From assembly GCF_004120195.1 (NCBI RefSeq), contig NZ_SCHN01000005.1, positions 1 to 64,000 on the forward strand: DNA of 64,000 nucleotides, in the 5' to 3' direction. A model generated the notes under the pieces. The model saw nothing but the letters and a program-made list of their open reading frames with translations, did not search any database and was not told where the DNA came from. The translations under genes and the position numbers were made by a program. This stretch comes from Enterovibrio baiacu (lineage in GTDB: Bacteria; Pseudomonadota; Gammaproteobacteria; Enterobacterales; Vibrionaceae). Numbering within the stretch: the stretch's first letter is position 1; every line of letters begins with the position of its first letter. Shown piece after piece: positions 34,266 through 43,972 of the stretch.

Positions 34266-36008
34266 ATGCCTAAAGTCACTCATTTCACGCTCTCAATTGC
34301 ACACATCAACGATACGCACTCCCATTTTGAGCCAACACCTGTTTCGCTGTCTGTAAAAGGGCAGGAAAAGCGTGTCTATGCGACAAGCGGCGGTTTTGCA
34401 CGTATCAAAACGGTGGCAACACAATTCCGTGAAAATGCTGAACGCGATGGGAATGCGTTTTTATTCCTACATGCTGGGGACTGCTTTCAAGGCACCTTGT
34501 ACTACAACCTTTTTAAAGGCGATGCCAACGCCAAACTGCTGAACATGCTTGATCTCGATGCCATGGCGTTGGGGAATCATGAATTAGATTTGGGCAACGC
34601 CGCGGTATCTAAATTCCTTGATCACATCTCCTTCCCATTGCTGGCTGGCAACTGGGATTTAAGCCAAGAAATTCAGGACAAGCCTTGCCCGCTAAAGGGA
34701 AAGCCCTTGTTGTATGACTTCGATACACAAGAACAGCGCGCGAAAGTGCTGGTGAAAACGTTCGGCGATCATCAAGTGGCTATATTTGGTGTCTCTATTG
34801 ATAAAATGGCACAAATCGCCATGCCGGATGCTGATACGCCTTTCCTCGAATCAAAAATGGTGGTGTTGAATACCCTTGCCTACATTCGCAACACCTTAGG
34901 GATACGCAATATCGTTCTGCTTAGCCACCTTGGGTATGACCAAGATTTGAAAATGGCGGAAGAAGTAGAGGGCCTCTCCGTGATTGTGGGTGGGCACAGC
35001 CATGTCTTACAGGGGGATTTCAGTAATGTCGGTTTGGGCAATTCTGAGCCTTATGGCCGTAAGATTAACAACACGCTGGTGGTACAAGCGGGGTGTCATG
35101 CTTTAGCCATTGGCAAGCTTGATGTCACATTAGACAGTGATGGTCATGTTTTGTCGCACACGGGTGATAACTACTTGATGCTCGGCCGTGGTTTGGCGTT
35201 GGATGCCTCTTGGGATATGGCGCTTGATGAGCATGATTTTGATGCGGCAAAGACTTATCTTGCTGAACAATCGAATGTTTTACACTGTCGTGGTGACAAA
35301 GAGGTGAAAGCTTTACTGAACACGGAGTACCGTCCAGCCGTCTTAGCTATGCGCAGTGACGTTGTCACTAAATTGACTGATCGACTCCGCCATATTCGTG
35401 TCCCTGACGAAAAAGGACCGAGCCAAATTGCGCCGCTGGTCTGCGAAGGTTTGCTTTATTCCGCCAATATCCGTGGTCATGGGGTGGATTTCGCCATTCA
35501 CAATGCTGGCGGTGTGCGTGTGTCGCTTGAAGCAGGAAAACTTACCGCGGCAGATGTTGCTGGGCGACTGTTGCCGTTCGCCATCGATTTGATGGTGTAT
35601 GAACCAACGGGCGCGCAGGTCAAAGCCGCTTTAGAAGGGGCGATCAATAACGCGACCAACAACGGCGTTGAAGGGACGGGCGATGGCAGTTTCCCTTATA
35701 CCGCTGGGTTGCGGTATACCTATGAATGCAACATGCCAGAAGGTCAGCGAATCACTCAGCTTCAATACCAGCTTGTGTCTGGGGAATGGCTCGATGTAGC
35801 GTTAGAGAAAACCTACCGTGCCGTGTCGTCTGCCTACACATCGCAAGGAAAGGAAGGGTATGACGCCTTGAAGAACCTCGGTTCTCAGCCTGTGTCTATT
35901 GGCGTTATTTTGTCGGACAGTTTTATTGAATATGCCCGCGCCAATGACAATCTACGTGCGCCTAAAGAAACGCTTCAACACTACGTGCCTTGTGCTGAAT
36001 CGAACTGA
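34266..36008 (+). CDS. 5'-nucleotidase/UshA-type metallophosphoesterase without signal peptide
   Basis: This 580-residue two-domain enzyme has the dinuclear-metal motifs AHINDTHSHF, HAGDCFQGTLYYNLF, ALGNHELDLG and VGGHSHVL in the N-terminal metallophosphatase domain. The C-terminal 5'-nucleotidase domain has IHNAGGVRVSLEAGKLT and DGSFPYTAGLRYTYE. The family hydrolyses nucleotides or UDP-sugars. Most members are periplasmic, but here MPKVTHFTLSIAHINDTHSH leaves no room for a signal peptide, and AAAGGGAATC right before this ATG supports the start. A cytoplasmic location is therefore inferred. It contains a matS site at 35356. Confidence 0.85.
   Translation: MPKVTHFTLSIAHINDTHSHFEPTPVSLSVKGQEKRVYATSGGFARIKTVATQFRENAERDGNAFLFLHAGDCFQGTLYYNLFKGDANAKLLNMLDLDAMALGNHELDLGNAAVSKFLDHISFPLLAGNWDLSQEIQDKPCPLKGKPLLYDFDTQEQRAKVLVKTFGDHQVAIFGVSIDKMAQIAMPDADTPFLESKMVVLNTLAYIRNTLGIRNIVLLSHLGYDQDLKMAEEVEGLSVIVGGHSHVLQGDFSNVGLGNSEPYGRKINNTLVVQAGCHALAIGKLDVTLDSDGHVLSHTGDNYLMLGRGLALDASWDMALDEHDFDAAKTYLAEQSNVLHCRGDKEVKALLNTEYRPAVLAMRSDVVTKLTDRLRHIRVPDEKGPSQIAPLVCEGLLYSANIRGHGVDFAIHNAGGVRVSLEAGKLTAADVAGRLLPFAIDLMVYEPTGAQVKAALEGAINNATNNGVEGTGDGSFPYTAGLRYTYECNMPEGQRITQLQYQLVSGEWLDVALEKTYRAVSSAYTSQGKEGYDALKNLGSQPVSIGVILSDSFIEYARANDNLRAPKETLQHYVPCAESN
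35356..35368. other. matS site 2 (GTGACGTTGTCAC)
   Basis: An exact match to GTGACRNYGTCAC, within the 5'-nucleotidase-like gene. Confidence 0.85.
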
Positions 36009-36320
36009 GCACTGAATGCTTCCATTAATACCTAAGATTACGGAACTGACTTCTCCGTAATCTTAAAACCATCTATTGCTTTACTTTCCCCATTGAACAC
36101 TTCTCGCGCAATGTGTGCCCGCTTTTTGCATATAAGAACGTAGAGGAACAAATCGGCGAATATTTGCCGCTCAACGCGACGTGTTCATGCAGTGTCAATC
36201 ATTCCTCCGAAAACCTAATTAACGGCCGCATCATCGGAAAATGTTTCACGGGTGTTGGAAAACGTAAAGTTTCTTCGTGGCATGCCGATATCAAAAACAG
36301 GCTTTCCTTAGGGGGATACT
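36009..36320. other. Intergenic region before the 32-residue microprotein
   Basis: A perfect 12-bp hairpin lies at 36033-36065 (TAAGATTACGGA / TCCGTAATCTTA, 9-base loop) just after the 5'-nucleotidase-like gene. It has no T-run, so it may be an RNA-stability element. A 74-codon frame at 36113-36337 has no resemblance to any family and overlaps the better-supported microprotein. Confidence 0.5.
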
Positions 36321-36419
36321 ATGGTGGAAAAGCGTGATTGGTTAGATTTTGGATTAATTGCCTTTTGGATCGTTGCTTGGGCGTCGCTCGTTTACTTCGT
36401 TCCAGCCACTGGCATGTGA
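36321..36419 (+). CDS. 32-residue single-span membrane microprotein
   Basis: An ATG preceded by the strong ribosome binding site AGGGGGA (spacing about 5) opens a 32-codon frame ending in TGA at 36417. The product has a charged N-terminus MVEKRDWLDF, one hydrophobic helix LIAFWIVAWASLVYFV and a short PATGM tail. A Rho-independent terminator starts 6 bases after the stop, so the gene forms a compact unit. Family not recognised. Confidence 0.7.
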   Translation: MVEKRDWLDFGLIAFWIVAWASLVYFVPATGM

Positions 36420-36424
36420 AGATG

Positions 36425-36460
36425 CTCCCGCCTCGCTACGTGCAGGCGGGCCTTCTTATT
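36425..36460 (+). terminator. Rho-independent terminator of the 32-codon gene
   Basis: The 7-bp GC stem CCCGCCT / AGGCGGG (36427-36433 and 36444-36450) is followed by CCTTCTTATT. Confidence 0.75.
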
Positions 36461-36496
36461 GCTCGATAAAGCAAGCGTTTCTATCAACTTGCATCG

Positions 36497-37420
36497 TTAG
36501 GTGCGTTGTAGCTTTTGATGTCGTTTAAGCAGAAAGCGAATAACGATAGGCTGCATATAAGTAGGTAGCTGTAATGCACCGATAAGTGGCAGATAAAGTG
36601 GCCCCAGGAATGCGCCCGCCACGGAATAGGTCAGTAACACATTCCTGTTTCCTGCAGTAATCGCAGCGACAAATGCCTCTTCCTTTCCATGCTTTCGATA
36701 ACAAACAAATCCCACGATGAAAAACAGTACGCAAATTGCTAATGCGAGAAAGAACATCGCAATGGCAAATTCGCGATCACTGTTCCACAGCCATCGATAT
36801 TGACCTGCCAGTCCAAACGGAAAACTGAAAACCAAAAGCACCGTAAATTGCGCCAACTTGCCATGAACACGCGTAAGGCGGTCTTTCGACACGTTTTTGT
36901 GTATCAGGAAAGACAACCCCATTGGGCCGAAGATGAACACCGCCAACCGAAGACAATAGCTTTTCATATCAAGCGCGAAGTTGTCGCCGCTGAACAACGT
37001 CAGATTGACATAAAGGATCACGGGCATCATGAGGGTGCTGGCAATGGTAAATGCCATTGCTTTCAGCGGCTCAAAGCCCATGGAACGAACAATGGCTGGG
37101 GTGGCGAAGAGGCTGCCCGTGGCACATACGGCGGTGAGTGCAAGCAATAACGCTGAACTTGCATTGAAGACGAGCGCGATACTCGCCACGATCACTGTTG
37201 TGACGCCACCATGCAAGAGGGCATAAAGCCACGCCTCTTTTTTAAATAAAGCTTTAACGAGAAGAGGTTGATCGATACCTATGAGGGTAAACAGCATTAG
37301 AACAAACAATATGTAGGGCAGAAAAGGCAACGCAGCTTGAGATAAATCCGGAAGTAAAAAGCCGAACACTGCTGCCAATGCGAGAAGGGAGGATGAATGT
37401 TTACTCAGAAATGCTAACAA
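36497..37420 (-). CDS. BASS/SBF-like membrane transporter
   Basis: This protein of about 307 residues has nine to ten hydrophobic segments and resembles the bile acid:sodium symporter superfamily (LTAVCATGSLFATPAIVRSMGF; AAITAGNRNVLLTYSVAGAF, with the second-half glycine/asparagine motif). The substrate is unknown. There is no ATG near the N-terminus. The TTG at 37420 has TGAGG 5 bases upstream and gives MLAFLSKHSSS, while another TTG at 37450 would add ten residues. I chose the former on the ribosome binding site, with low certainty. Confidence 0.7.
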   Translation of the reverse strand: MLAFLSKHSSSLLALAAVFGFLLPDLSQAALPFLPYILFVLMLFTLIGIDQPLLVKALFKKEAWLYALLHGGVTTVIVASIALVFNASSALLLALTAVCATGSLFATPAIVRSMGFEPLKAMAFTIASTLMMPVILYVNLTLFSGDNFALDMKSYCLRLAVFIFGPMGLSFLIHKNVSKDRLTRVHGKLAQFTVLLVFSFPFGLAGQYRWLWNSDREFAIAMFFLALAICVLFFIVGFVCYRKHGKEEAFVAAITAGNRNVLLTYSVAGAFLGPLYLPLIGALQLPTYMQPIVIRFLLKRHQKLQRT

Positions 37421-37678
37421 AGAAGCCTCAGAAGGAATCGTTAAAGCCAAATGCTATCAAATTGTAATCAGTATGATAAATAAAAATTAATAATGTCTCA
37501 TTGGGCGAAATTTGGGTGAGAAATTCTGTTTATACAGGTAAGTATGTAGATTGCGTGTATCTGAAATATTCATTCGCATTAGATAATCTAATTCAAAGTC
37601 GAAAAAATAGTCATTATGAACAATGCGATTAAATGACTAGAATTTGCACAGTAAAGTCAATCACATAGCGAGCATAAA

Positions 37679-37870
37679 ATGACACAGGCAGTTGATTTCG
37701 GTCACGTTGTTACTTCTGTTGATAACTCTCAAAAAAGCTATGCGGTTTCTCTCAAAGGATTGTTTGCCCATGCAATGGATATTTTGCAAACACGTCAAGT
37801 AAACAAAACGTTGCTTTCAACGTCTGATTTACCAGATCACATCAAGCGTGACATCGGGCTGATCCGCTAG
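37679..37870 (+). CDS. DUF1127-like small protein
   Basis: The protein has 63 residues. The last ~20 (LLSTSDLPDHIKRDIGLIR) fit the short DUF1127 motif (LS.rdL.DIGL.R) found in many small proteobacterial proteins, where it mediates RNA or regulatory interactions in the few cases studied. The N-terminal 40 residues are unremarkable. A strong terminator follows, so the gene is monocistronic. Confidence 0.7.
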   Translation: MTQAVDFGHVVTSVDNSQKSYAVSLKGLFAHAMDILQTRQVNKTLLSTSDLPDHIKRDIGLIR

Positions 37871-37895
37871 GTTTATTGAAGACCTATCATCGATA

Positions 37896-37926
37896 AAAGC
37901 GTTGGTTTTTAACCAGCGCTTTTTTG
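37896..37926 (+). terminator. Rho-independent terminator after the DUF1127-like gene
   Basis: A 12-bp stem AAAGCGTTGGTT / AACCAGCGCTTT (one G-T pair) with a TTT loop is followed by TTT. Confidence 0.85.
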
Positions 37927-38189
37927 TACTTGTTGAATATTTAAGTGACGCTGTCACTTGCATCTCAAACCTACTTATCCCTCTCTATTCTTAGACTTTT
38001 ATGGTCTATCATATTGATTAACTATTCTCATCCACGTCACGCTCACCGCCTATTTCCTTTATTGAACAAATAATTATGTCGTTGAGTGATGGCATTTAGT
38101 CATGATTAAACATCATGCGGAAAGAGGCTAGACAAGGCGTTCTCAGTTCGTCACTATGATTCAAAGACAACAAAAAAGAGTGATTTAAC
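37927..38189. other. Intergenic region with a matS site
   Basis: No reading frame is supported. The region contains matS site 3 at 37945 and the promoter of the HlyU-family gene. Confidence 0.5.
37945..37957. other. matS site 3 (GTGACGCTGTCAC), extended palindrome
   Basis: An exact match to GTGACRNYGTCAC. Here the palindrome extends two bases further on each side (AAGTGAC...GTCACTT), and the site lies between genes. Confidence 0.88.
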
Positions 38190-38465
38190 GTGGGTCTATT
38201 TAATTGGTTGTTTGGTAGCAATGAACAAGGGAAAAGTGCTGTTGAGCCAACTGAGTACAAAGGCTACCTCATTTACCCAGAGCCAAAAGCAGAAGGCGGA
38301 CAGTTTCGAATTGCTGGACGTATATGCAAAGAGATGGATGGCGAAATAAAGGAGCATATTTTCATTCGCTCAGACTTACTTCCAGGTGAAGAAAGCGCGA
38401 AAGATCTCATGCTTCAAAAAGCCCACACGTTTATCGATCAAATGGGCGACAGAATGTTTGGCTAA
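38190..38465 (+). CDS. HlyU family protein
   Basis: This 91-residue protein matches the PF10115-type 'HlyU' family: EYKGYLIYPEPKAEGGQFRI, EHIFIRSDLLPGEESAKDL and AHTFIDQMGDRMF. Despite the name, this family is distinct from the ArsR-type HlyU virulence regulator of Vibrio, and its function is unclear. GTG start; AAAGAG lies about 9 bases upstream. Confidence 0.8.
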   Translation: MGLFNWLFGSNEQGKSAVEPTEYKGYLIYPEPKAEGGQFRIAGRICKEMDGEIKEHIFIRSDLLPGEESAKDLMLQKAHTFIDQMGDRMFG

Positions 38466-38789
38466 CTGACCGAGATCAAAGCAAAATTTCGCAATTTCGG
38501 TCAAAAAATAGCCCTAGAAAAACGCTTGATTGATCTTGTTCGGAACGATGAAAGCGTGTTTTTACGCTAAATGAGCCTTTAATCAATAGCTTGAAACAGA
38601 AAAGTTATGAGAGGTCTGACCTCTGTCCATGGCTGAATTACGTTATTTTCTTACTAAAACTCGTTAGTATGGCTTTAAATCTCGTTTGATCATTGATTGT
38701 TTTAGTATTTTTCCTACATATATCTTGATTGAGCGCTTTGAGTGCATTACAAACAATTTACTTACACTGCCAATAGTCAGGGATTAACT
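38466..38789. other. Intergenic region upstream of pntA
   Basis: An imperfect hairpin GACCGAGA / TTTCGGTC (38468-38501) follows the HlyU-family gene, without a T-run on the plus strand. The remainder is AT-rich promoter DNA for pntAB; no reading frame is supported. Confidence 0.45.
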
Positions 38790-40343
38790 ATGCAAATTGG
38801 TGTACCAAAAGAAATACTTGCGCATGAAACGCGAGTTGCTGCCACACCGAAAACGGTCGAGCAGCTATTAAAAATGGGCTTCGACGTTGTCGTCGAGCGC
38901 GATGCAGGTCTGCTTGCCAGTTTTGACAATACTGCTTTTGAACAAGCAGGTGCCAAAGTGGTTGATGCCGAATCCGTTTGGCAATCAGACATCATTTTCA
39001 AAGTTAATGCCCCTGCTGAGGTAGAAGGGAATAACGAGTTTGAGAGCCTAAAAGAAGGCACAACACTTGTTAGTTTCATTTGGCCTGCGCAAAACGAAGC
39101 ATTGATGGAAAAGCTTGCAGCGAAAAATATCAATGTGTTGGCGATGGATGCGGTTCCACGTATTTCACGCGCACAAGCCTTGGATGCATTGAGCTCAATG
39201 GCAAACATCGCGGGTTACCGTGCTGTTGTTGAAGCTGCTCATGAGTTTGGCCGTTTCTTTACGGGCCAAATTACGGCGGCAGGTAAAGTCCCACCAGCGA
39301 AAGTCTTCGTTGCGGGCGCAGGTGTTGCTGGCCTTGCGGCTATCGGTGCTGCGGGTAGCCTAGGTGCTATTGTTCGCGCATTCGACGTTCGTCCTGAAGT
39401 AAAAGAGCAGGTCGAAAGTATGGGTGCTGACTTCCTTCAAGTGGCTTTTGAAGAGCAAGCAGGAAGCGGTGACGGTTATGCGAAAGAAATGTCTGATGAC
39501 TTTAATCGCAAAGCTGCTGAGCTATACGCCGAGCAAGCGAAAGACGTTGATATCATCATCACGACCGCACTGATTCCAGGTCGTCCAGCACCTAAACTGA
39601 TCACCAAAGAAATGGTCGACTCAATGAAGTCGGGCAGTGTGATCGTTGACTTGGCCGCGGCAAATGGCGGTAACTGTGAATACACAGAAGCCGACAAAGT
39701 TGTGCTAACGGACAACGGCGTAAAAATCATCGGTTATACCGACATGGTTGGTCGTCTTCCTACCCAATCTTCACAACTCTACGGTACTAACCTCGTTAAC
39801 TTGATGAAGCTGCTTTGCAAAGAAAAAGACGGCAACATCGACATCGACTTTGAAGATGTTGTGTTACGTGGCGTTACCGTGATCAAAGAGGGCGAGGTCA
39901 CTTGGCCAGCGCCACCAATTCAAGTTTCTGCACAACCGCAGGCGAAGCCAAAAGCACAACCTGCCGCAAAAGTTGAGAAAGTTGAAGAACCTACGTCTCC
40001 AGTGAAAAAAGTCGTCGGCCTTGCTGCGGCTGTGGGTGCATTTGCTTGGGTTGCTTCTATTGCGCCAGCTGCATTCTTGTCTCACTTCACCGTATTTATC
40101 CTTGCTTGTGTGATTGGTTATTACGTGGTTTGGAACGTAACACATGCGCTTCATACGCCTTTGATGTCAGTAACGAATGCAATTTCCGGCATTATCGTTG
40201 TTGGTGCACTTCTTCAAATTGGTCAAGGCAACGGGGTGGTTTCCTTCCTCGCGTTTATTGCCGTTTTGATTGCGAGCATCAATATCTTTGGCGGTTTCAC
40301 AGTCACCAAGCGCATGCTTGAAATGTTCCGTAGAGATAAGTAG
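38790..40343 (+). CDS. pntA: NAD(P) transhydrogenase alpha subunit
   Basis: This 517-residue protein starts [20 protein letters not shown]. It contains the NAD-binding motif [18 protein letters not shown] (about 176-193), [12 protein letters not shown] and [12 protein letters not shown], then an Ala/Pro/Lys linker (about 375-410) and four membrane segments at the C-terminus. With PntB it forms the proton-pumping transhydrogenase that makes NADPH from NADH. The ATG at 38790 fits the family start; a longer upstream frame is rejected. pntB follows after 12 bases. Confidence 0.97.
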   Translation: MQIGVPKEILAHETRVAATPKTVEQLLKMGFDVVVERDAGLLASFDNTAFEQAGAKVVDAESVWQSDIIFKVNAPAEVEGNNEFESLKEGTTLVSFIWPAQNEALMEKLAAKNINVLAMDAVPRISRAQALDALSSMANIAGYRAVVEAAHEFGRFFTGQITAAGKVPPAKVFVAGAGVAGLAAIGAAGSLGAIVRAFDVRPEVKEQVESMGADFLQVAFEEQAGSGDGYAKEMSDDFNRKAAELYAEQAKDVDIIITTALIPGRPAPKLITKEMVDSMKSGSVIVDLAAANGGNCEYTEADKVVLTDNGVKIIGYTDMVGRLPTQSSQLYGTNLVNLMKLLCKEKDGNIDIDFEDVVLRGVTVIKEGEVTWPAPPIQVSAQPQAKPKAQPAAKVEKVEEPTSPVKKVVGLAAAVGAFAWVASIAPAAFLSHFTVFILACVIGYYVVWNVTHALHTPLMSVTNAISGIIVVGALLQIGQGNGVVSFLAFIAVLIASINIFGGFTVTKRMLEMFRRDK

Positions 40344-40355
40344 GAGTAGCCGATA

Positions 40356-41750
40356 ATGTCTGAAGGTTTAACACAAGCGGCATATATTGTAGCTGCTCTC
40401 TTTTTCATCTTGAGTTTGGCAGGTCTGTCAAAACAAGAGTCTGCGCGTACTGGTAACTACTTCGGTATTGCAGGTATGGCGATTGCTCTGATTGCGACCA
40501 TTTTTGGTCCTGACGCACAAGGCATCGCGTGGATCATCGTTGCAATGGTAATTGGTGGTGGTATCGGTATTTACTACGCAAAACGCGTGGAAATGACCGA
40601 AATGCCAGAACTGGTTGCTGTGCTTCATAGCTTCGTAGGTTTGGCGGCGGTATTGGTAGGCTACAACAGCTTTATCGAGCCACCAGCAATGAACCTTGCG
40701 AACCCTGCTGAAATGCATGCTGCGCATGTCATCCACATGGTTGAAGTGTTCTTGGGCGTGTTCATCGGTGCGGTGACCTTTACGGGTTCAATCGTTGCAT
40801 TTGGTAAACTGCGCGGCATCATCTCTTCGTCTGCACTGAACATTCCACATAAGCATAAGTGGAACCTTGCTGCGATCTTAGTCTCAACGGCACTCATGAT
40901 TTACTTCGTGAAAGCAGACGGCAGCATGTTTGCTCTGATTGTGATGACATTGATTGCGTTCGCATTTGGCTATCACTTAGTGGCCTCAATCGGTGGTGCA
41001 GATATGCCAGTGGTTGTGTCGATGCTGAACTCATACTCGGGTTGGGCAGCGGCAGCAGCGGGTTTCATGCTGGCAAACGATCTTCTGATTGTAACTGGTG
41101 CGTTGGTCGGTTCTTCAGGTGCGATTCTGTCTTACATCATGTGTAAAGCAATGAACCGTTCTTTCATCAGTGTTATCGCCGGTGGCTTCGGTCAAACCGT
41201 ATCGGTATCAAGTGACGAAGAAGAAGGTGAGCACCGTGAAGTGAGCGCTGAAGACGTAGCAGAAATGCTGAAAGATTCTCGCTCAGTCATCATCACTCCA
41301 GGATACGGCATGGCGGTTGCGCAAGCGCAATACCCAGTGCACGAAATCACTGAGAAACTGCGTGCGAAAGGTATCGACGTTCGTTTTGGTATTCACCCAG
41401 TAGCGGGTCGTCTACCTGGTCACATGAACGTGCTTCTGGCAGAAGCGAAAGTACCGTATGACATCGTTCTAGAAATGGACGAGATCAACGAAGACTTCCC
41501 TGAGACAGACACTGTGCTTGTTATTGGCGCGAACGACACGGTTAACCCAGCAGCGATGGAAGATCCAAACAGCCCAATCGCGGGTATGCCTGTCCTTGAA
41601 GTGTGGAATGCGAAAAACGTTATCGTCTTTAAGCGTTCAATGAACACAGGTTACGCGGGTGTTCAAAACCCACTGTTCTTTAAAGAGAACACAGCGATGT
41701 TGTTCGGCGATGCAAAAGCATCGGTAGATGCGATTTCTAAAGCAATCTAA
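40356..41750 (+). CDS. pntB: NAD(P) transhydrogenase beta subunit
   Basis: The 464-residue protein has an N-terminal half of about nine membrane spans, with the channel region ALIAT...[20 protein letters not shown] and [15 protein letters not shown]. The C-terminal NADP-binding domain has [37 protein letters not shown] and [12 protein letters not shown]. It is the partner of PntA in the same operon and is followed by a strong terminator. Confidence 0.97.
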   Translation: MSEGLTQAAYIVAALFFILSLAGLSKQESARTGNYFGIAGMAIALIATIFGPDAQGIAWIIVAMVIGGGIGIYYAKRVEMTEMPELVAVLHSFVGLAAVLVGYNSFIEPPAMNLANPAEMHAAHVIHMVEVFLGVFIGAVTFTGSIVAFGKLRGIISSSALNIPHKHKWNLAAILVSTALMIYFVKADGSMFALIVMTLIAFAFGYHLVASIGGADMPVVVSMLNSYSGWAAAAAGFMLANDLLIVTGALVGSSGAILSYIMCKAMNRSFISVIAGGFGQTVSVSSDEEEGEHREVSAEDVAEMLKDSRSVIITPGYGMAVAQAQYPVHEITEKLRAKGIDVRFGIHPVAGRLPGHMNVLLAEAKVPYDIVLEMDEINEDFPETDTVLVIGANDTVNPAAMEDPNSPIAGMPVLEVWNAKNVIVFKRSMNTGYAGVQNPLFFKENTAMLFGDAKASVDAISKAI

Positions 41751-41785
41751 TCTGCTTATAACGCAAAACATACATCATTGACGAG

Positions 41786-41813
41786 AAAGCCAGCATCTTG
41801 CTGGCTTTTTTTT
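41786..41813 (+). terminator. Rho-independent terminator of pntAB
   Basis: A 9-bp stem AAAGCCAGC / GCTGGCTTT with loop ATCTT is followed by TTTTT. Confidence 0.9.
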
Positions 41814-41889
41814 ATGCAAACGTCAGCAATGGTATCGCTCTCTTACAAAATGCTGACATTTCAAAATGTTTTGGTGCTAATCTCACGCT

Positions 41890-43329
41890 ATGCGAATGTT
41901 TCTTCTTACCTTTCTTCTCTCTGTTAGCGGTTTTGCGATGGCAGAGGCGTCTTTCCCTGAACAGCTAAATGCGTTCAGAGCATCGCTATTGGAAGAAAAC
42001 CCCGTCGCTAGTTACGAACTCAATGCCATTCATAGCGAATACCCCAAAGCACTGTTGGTGCCAGACAGTCTTCTTCCTCAGTCGGCGTCATACCCGCTCA
42101 AAGATTTGAAGCGCCTTTATCAAGCATCTGAGAAGTGTCAGGGGCCTTGGCCGGTGAGCCCGCTTGTTACCGATCCTTTGGTTTTTACTCGGGCGTTGTG
42201 CTTCAACACGCGCCTTCCTCCAGTCTGGTTTTCGCGTTCTAATTTAATCCATCCCGGCGGCGGTAGTTACGCCGCTAAGTTCGTCGAAAAATATCCGGAT
42301 GTGCGTGATGATCTATTACGTTTCTTTCATATCAAGGAACGTTTATTATCCCCGCCAGACACATTGCTCGGACGTTTACAAAGGATGTCTGAAAATGGCA
42401 TCAATGCATTGAATGGCGGCGCAGAATTCATACTCTCTGGTGACGAATTGTGGGTTCGCCAAGGTAGTGACTATGAGATCTATTCCGCTGAAGAGTGGTT
42501 AGCGCCACTTGGACGTGCAGATTTGTTGATAGCATCGACAGGATCTGAAAATTACTGCTTATCGCGTATCGGTAATGTTTGTTGGAATATCGAGCGTGCC
42601 CCTTCTTATTGGTCGCAGCTTGTTTTAGGGCTAGGTGCGATTAACTTAGTCTGGTTTGGTGTTTGGGTATTTAACCGTTGGGCGATCAAACGACGCTTGA
42701 TGCAAGAGCGTATGTTGGTGTTGCAGATCTTAACGCATGAATTGCGTACACCGATTGCGAGCTTGTCGATGACGGTTGAAGGCTTTCGTCGAAAATTCGA
42801 TAGTCTCCCAGAACCTTTGTATGATGAATTCCGACGCCTATGTGAAGATTCGATGCGATTGAAGCAACTTGCTGAAGCCAGTAAGGATTATCTTCAATCG
42901 AATCAACAGCAACTTTATCGCGAACACATTCCTTCCTATGTGGAATGGCTTTCTTTCATTTGTGAAGAGCGAGAAGTTGAATTGATAGTGGGAGAGGACG
43001 CTGAAATCGCGGTCAATGTGTATTGGCTAACGACCTCTCTCGACAACTTGATAAGTAACGCCAAGAAATACGGTATTGCACCGGTTAACGTCATGGCGGA
43101 AATCAATGGCGGTCTCCTGACAATCAAAGTGCAGGATCAAGGACAGTTATCCGCAAAAGACTGGAAGACAATAAGAAAACCGTTTGTGAGTGAAAAAGGC
43201 CTCGGCCTTGGCCTCACGATCGTTGAATCAATGATTGATAGGATGGGGGGTCGATTAACCTTAGTTGGACCGCCTACCACGTTTATTCTGGAGATACCTT
43301 GTGACCCAAACGACACTGCTGCTCGTTGA
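41890..43329 (+). CDS. vxrA: Sensor histidine kinase VxrA (WigK)
   Basis: The protein has 479 residues: a signal peptide/first helix (1-19), a ~230-residue periplasmic sensor domain, a transmembrane helix (about 240-262: LVLGLGAINLVWFGVWVF), then the HisKA box with His283 in ILTHELRTPIASLS. The ATPase motifs LDNLISNAKKYG and GLGLGLTIVESM follow. In Vibrio cholerae VxrAB responds to cell-wall damage and controls peptidoglycan synthesis, type VI secretion and biofilm. Identity rests on domain layout plus the pntAB-vxrA-vxrB-vxrC gene order, which I recall for V. cholerae chromosome 2. vxrB overlaps its 3' end. Confidence 0.88.
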   Translation: MRMFLLTFLLSVSGFAMAEASFPEQLNAFRASLLEENPVASYELNAIHSEYPKALLVPDSLLPQSASYPLKDLKRLYQASEKCQGPWPVSPLVTDPLVFTRALCFNTRLPPVWFSRSNLIHPGGGSYAAKFVEKYPDVRDDLLRFFHIKERLLSPPDTLLGRLQRMSENGINALNGGAEFILSGDELWVRQGSDYEIYSAEEWLAPLGRADLLIASTGSENYCLSRIGNVCWNIERAPSYWSQLVLGLGAINLVWFGVWVFNRWAIKRRLMQERMLVLQILTHELRTPIASLSMTVEGFRRKFDSLPEPLYDEFRRLCEDSMRLKQLAEASKDYLQSNQQQLYREHIPSYVEWLSFICEEREVELIVGEDAEIAVNVYWLTTSLDNLISNAKKYGIAPVNVMAEINGGLLTIKVQDQGQLSAKDWKTIRKPFVSEKGLGLGLTIVESMIDRMGGRLTLVGPPTTFILEIPCDPNDTAAR

Positions 43330-43972
43330 GGATGACGCAAACTTAGCAGATGGCCTATTGGCGAGTCTGGAGCAAAATGGCTACAAATGTTTATACGCTG
43401 ACTGTGCTGAAAAAGTGGAAGCTTTGTGGGCAGATGCGGACTTAGTGGTACTTGATCGCCAATTGCCTGAAGGCGATTCAATGGATTGGCTTCCTAACTG
43501 GAAAAAGATCAAAGACGTTCCAATTATCATGCTGACAGCCATGGTATCTGTACGTGATCGCGTTGGCGGTTTGGATTCAGGCGCGACAGATTACATGACC
43601 AAACCCTTTGCTGAGGCTGAGTTGCTTGCGCGTATTCGTGTGCATTTACGTCGCCCAGTGACGGAAGGCGATAGCGTGTCTGAAGATGACATCATCGTTG
43701 GTACTTTGCGCATTAACATGGCACAACGCAGTGTGATTTGTTCGGGCAGTGAAGTGATCTTAACCCGTACAGAGTTTGACCTCTTGGCTTTCTTGGCGAA
43801 AAACGCAGGACGTGTATTCACGCGTGATGAATTGCTTGATCAAGTGTGGGGTTACAACCATTACCCAACAACGCGAACGGTCGATACGCACGTACTTCAG
43901 CTTCGCCAAAAACTCCCTGAAATTGAAATAGAGACGTTGCGTGGCGTTGGCTACCGCATGAAGGTGCAATGA
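43301..43972 (+). CDS. vxrB: OmpR-type response regulator VxrB (WigR)
   Basis: This 223-residue response regulator has the receiver acidic pair EDD (10-12), the phosphorylated Asp52 in VVLDRQLPEG and the conserved Lys in YMTKPF. The winged-helix domain is at about 130-220 (RTEFDLLAFLAKNAGRVFTR, RTVDTHVLQLRQKL). The GTG start at 43301 with GGAG upstream overlaps vxrA by 29 bases, so the genes are translationally coupled. The longer frame from 43265 would place residues before the receiver domain and is rejected. Confidence 0.9.
   Translation: MTQTTLLLVEDDANLADGLLASLEQNGYKCLYADCAEKVEALWADADLVVLDRQLPEGDSMDWLPNWKKIKDVPIIMLTAMVSVRDRVGGLDSGATDYMTKPFAEAELLARIRVHLRRPVTEGDSVSEDDIIVGTLRINMAQRSVICSGSEVILTRTEFDLLAFLAKNAGRVFTRDELLDQVWGYNHYPTTRTVDTHVLQLRQKLPEIEIETLRGVGYRMKVQ

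Noticed and set aside
36113-36337. 74-codon frame upstream of the 32-codon gene
   Set aside because: No family resemblance, poor start, and it overlaps the microprotein that has a strong ribosome binding site and terminator.
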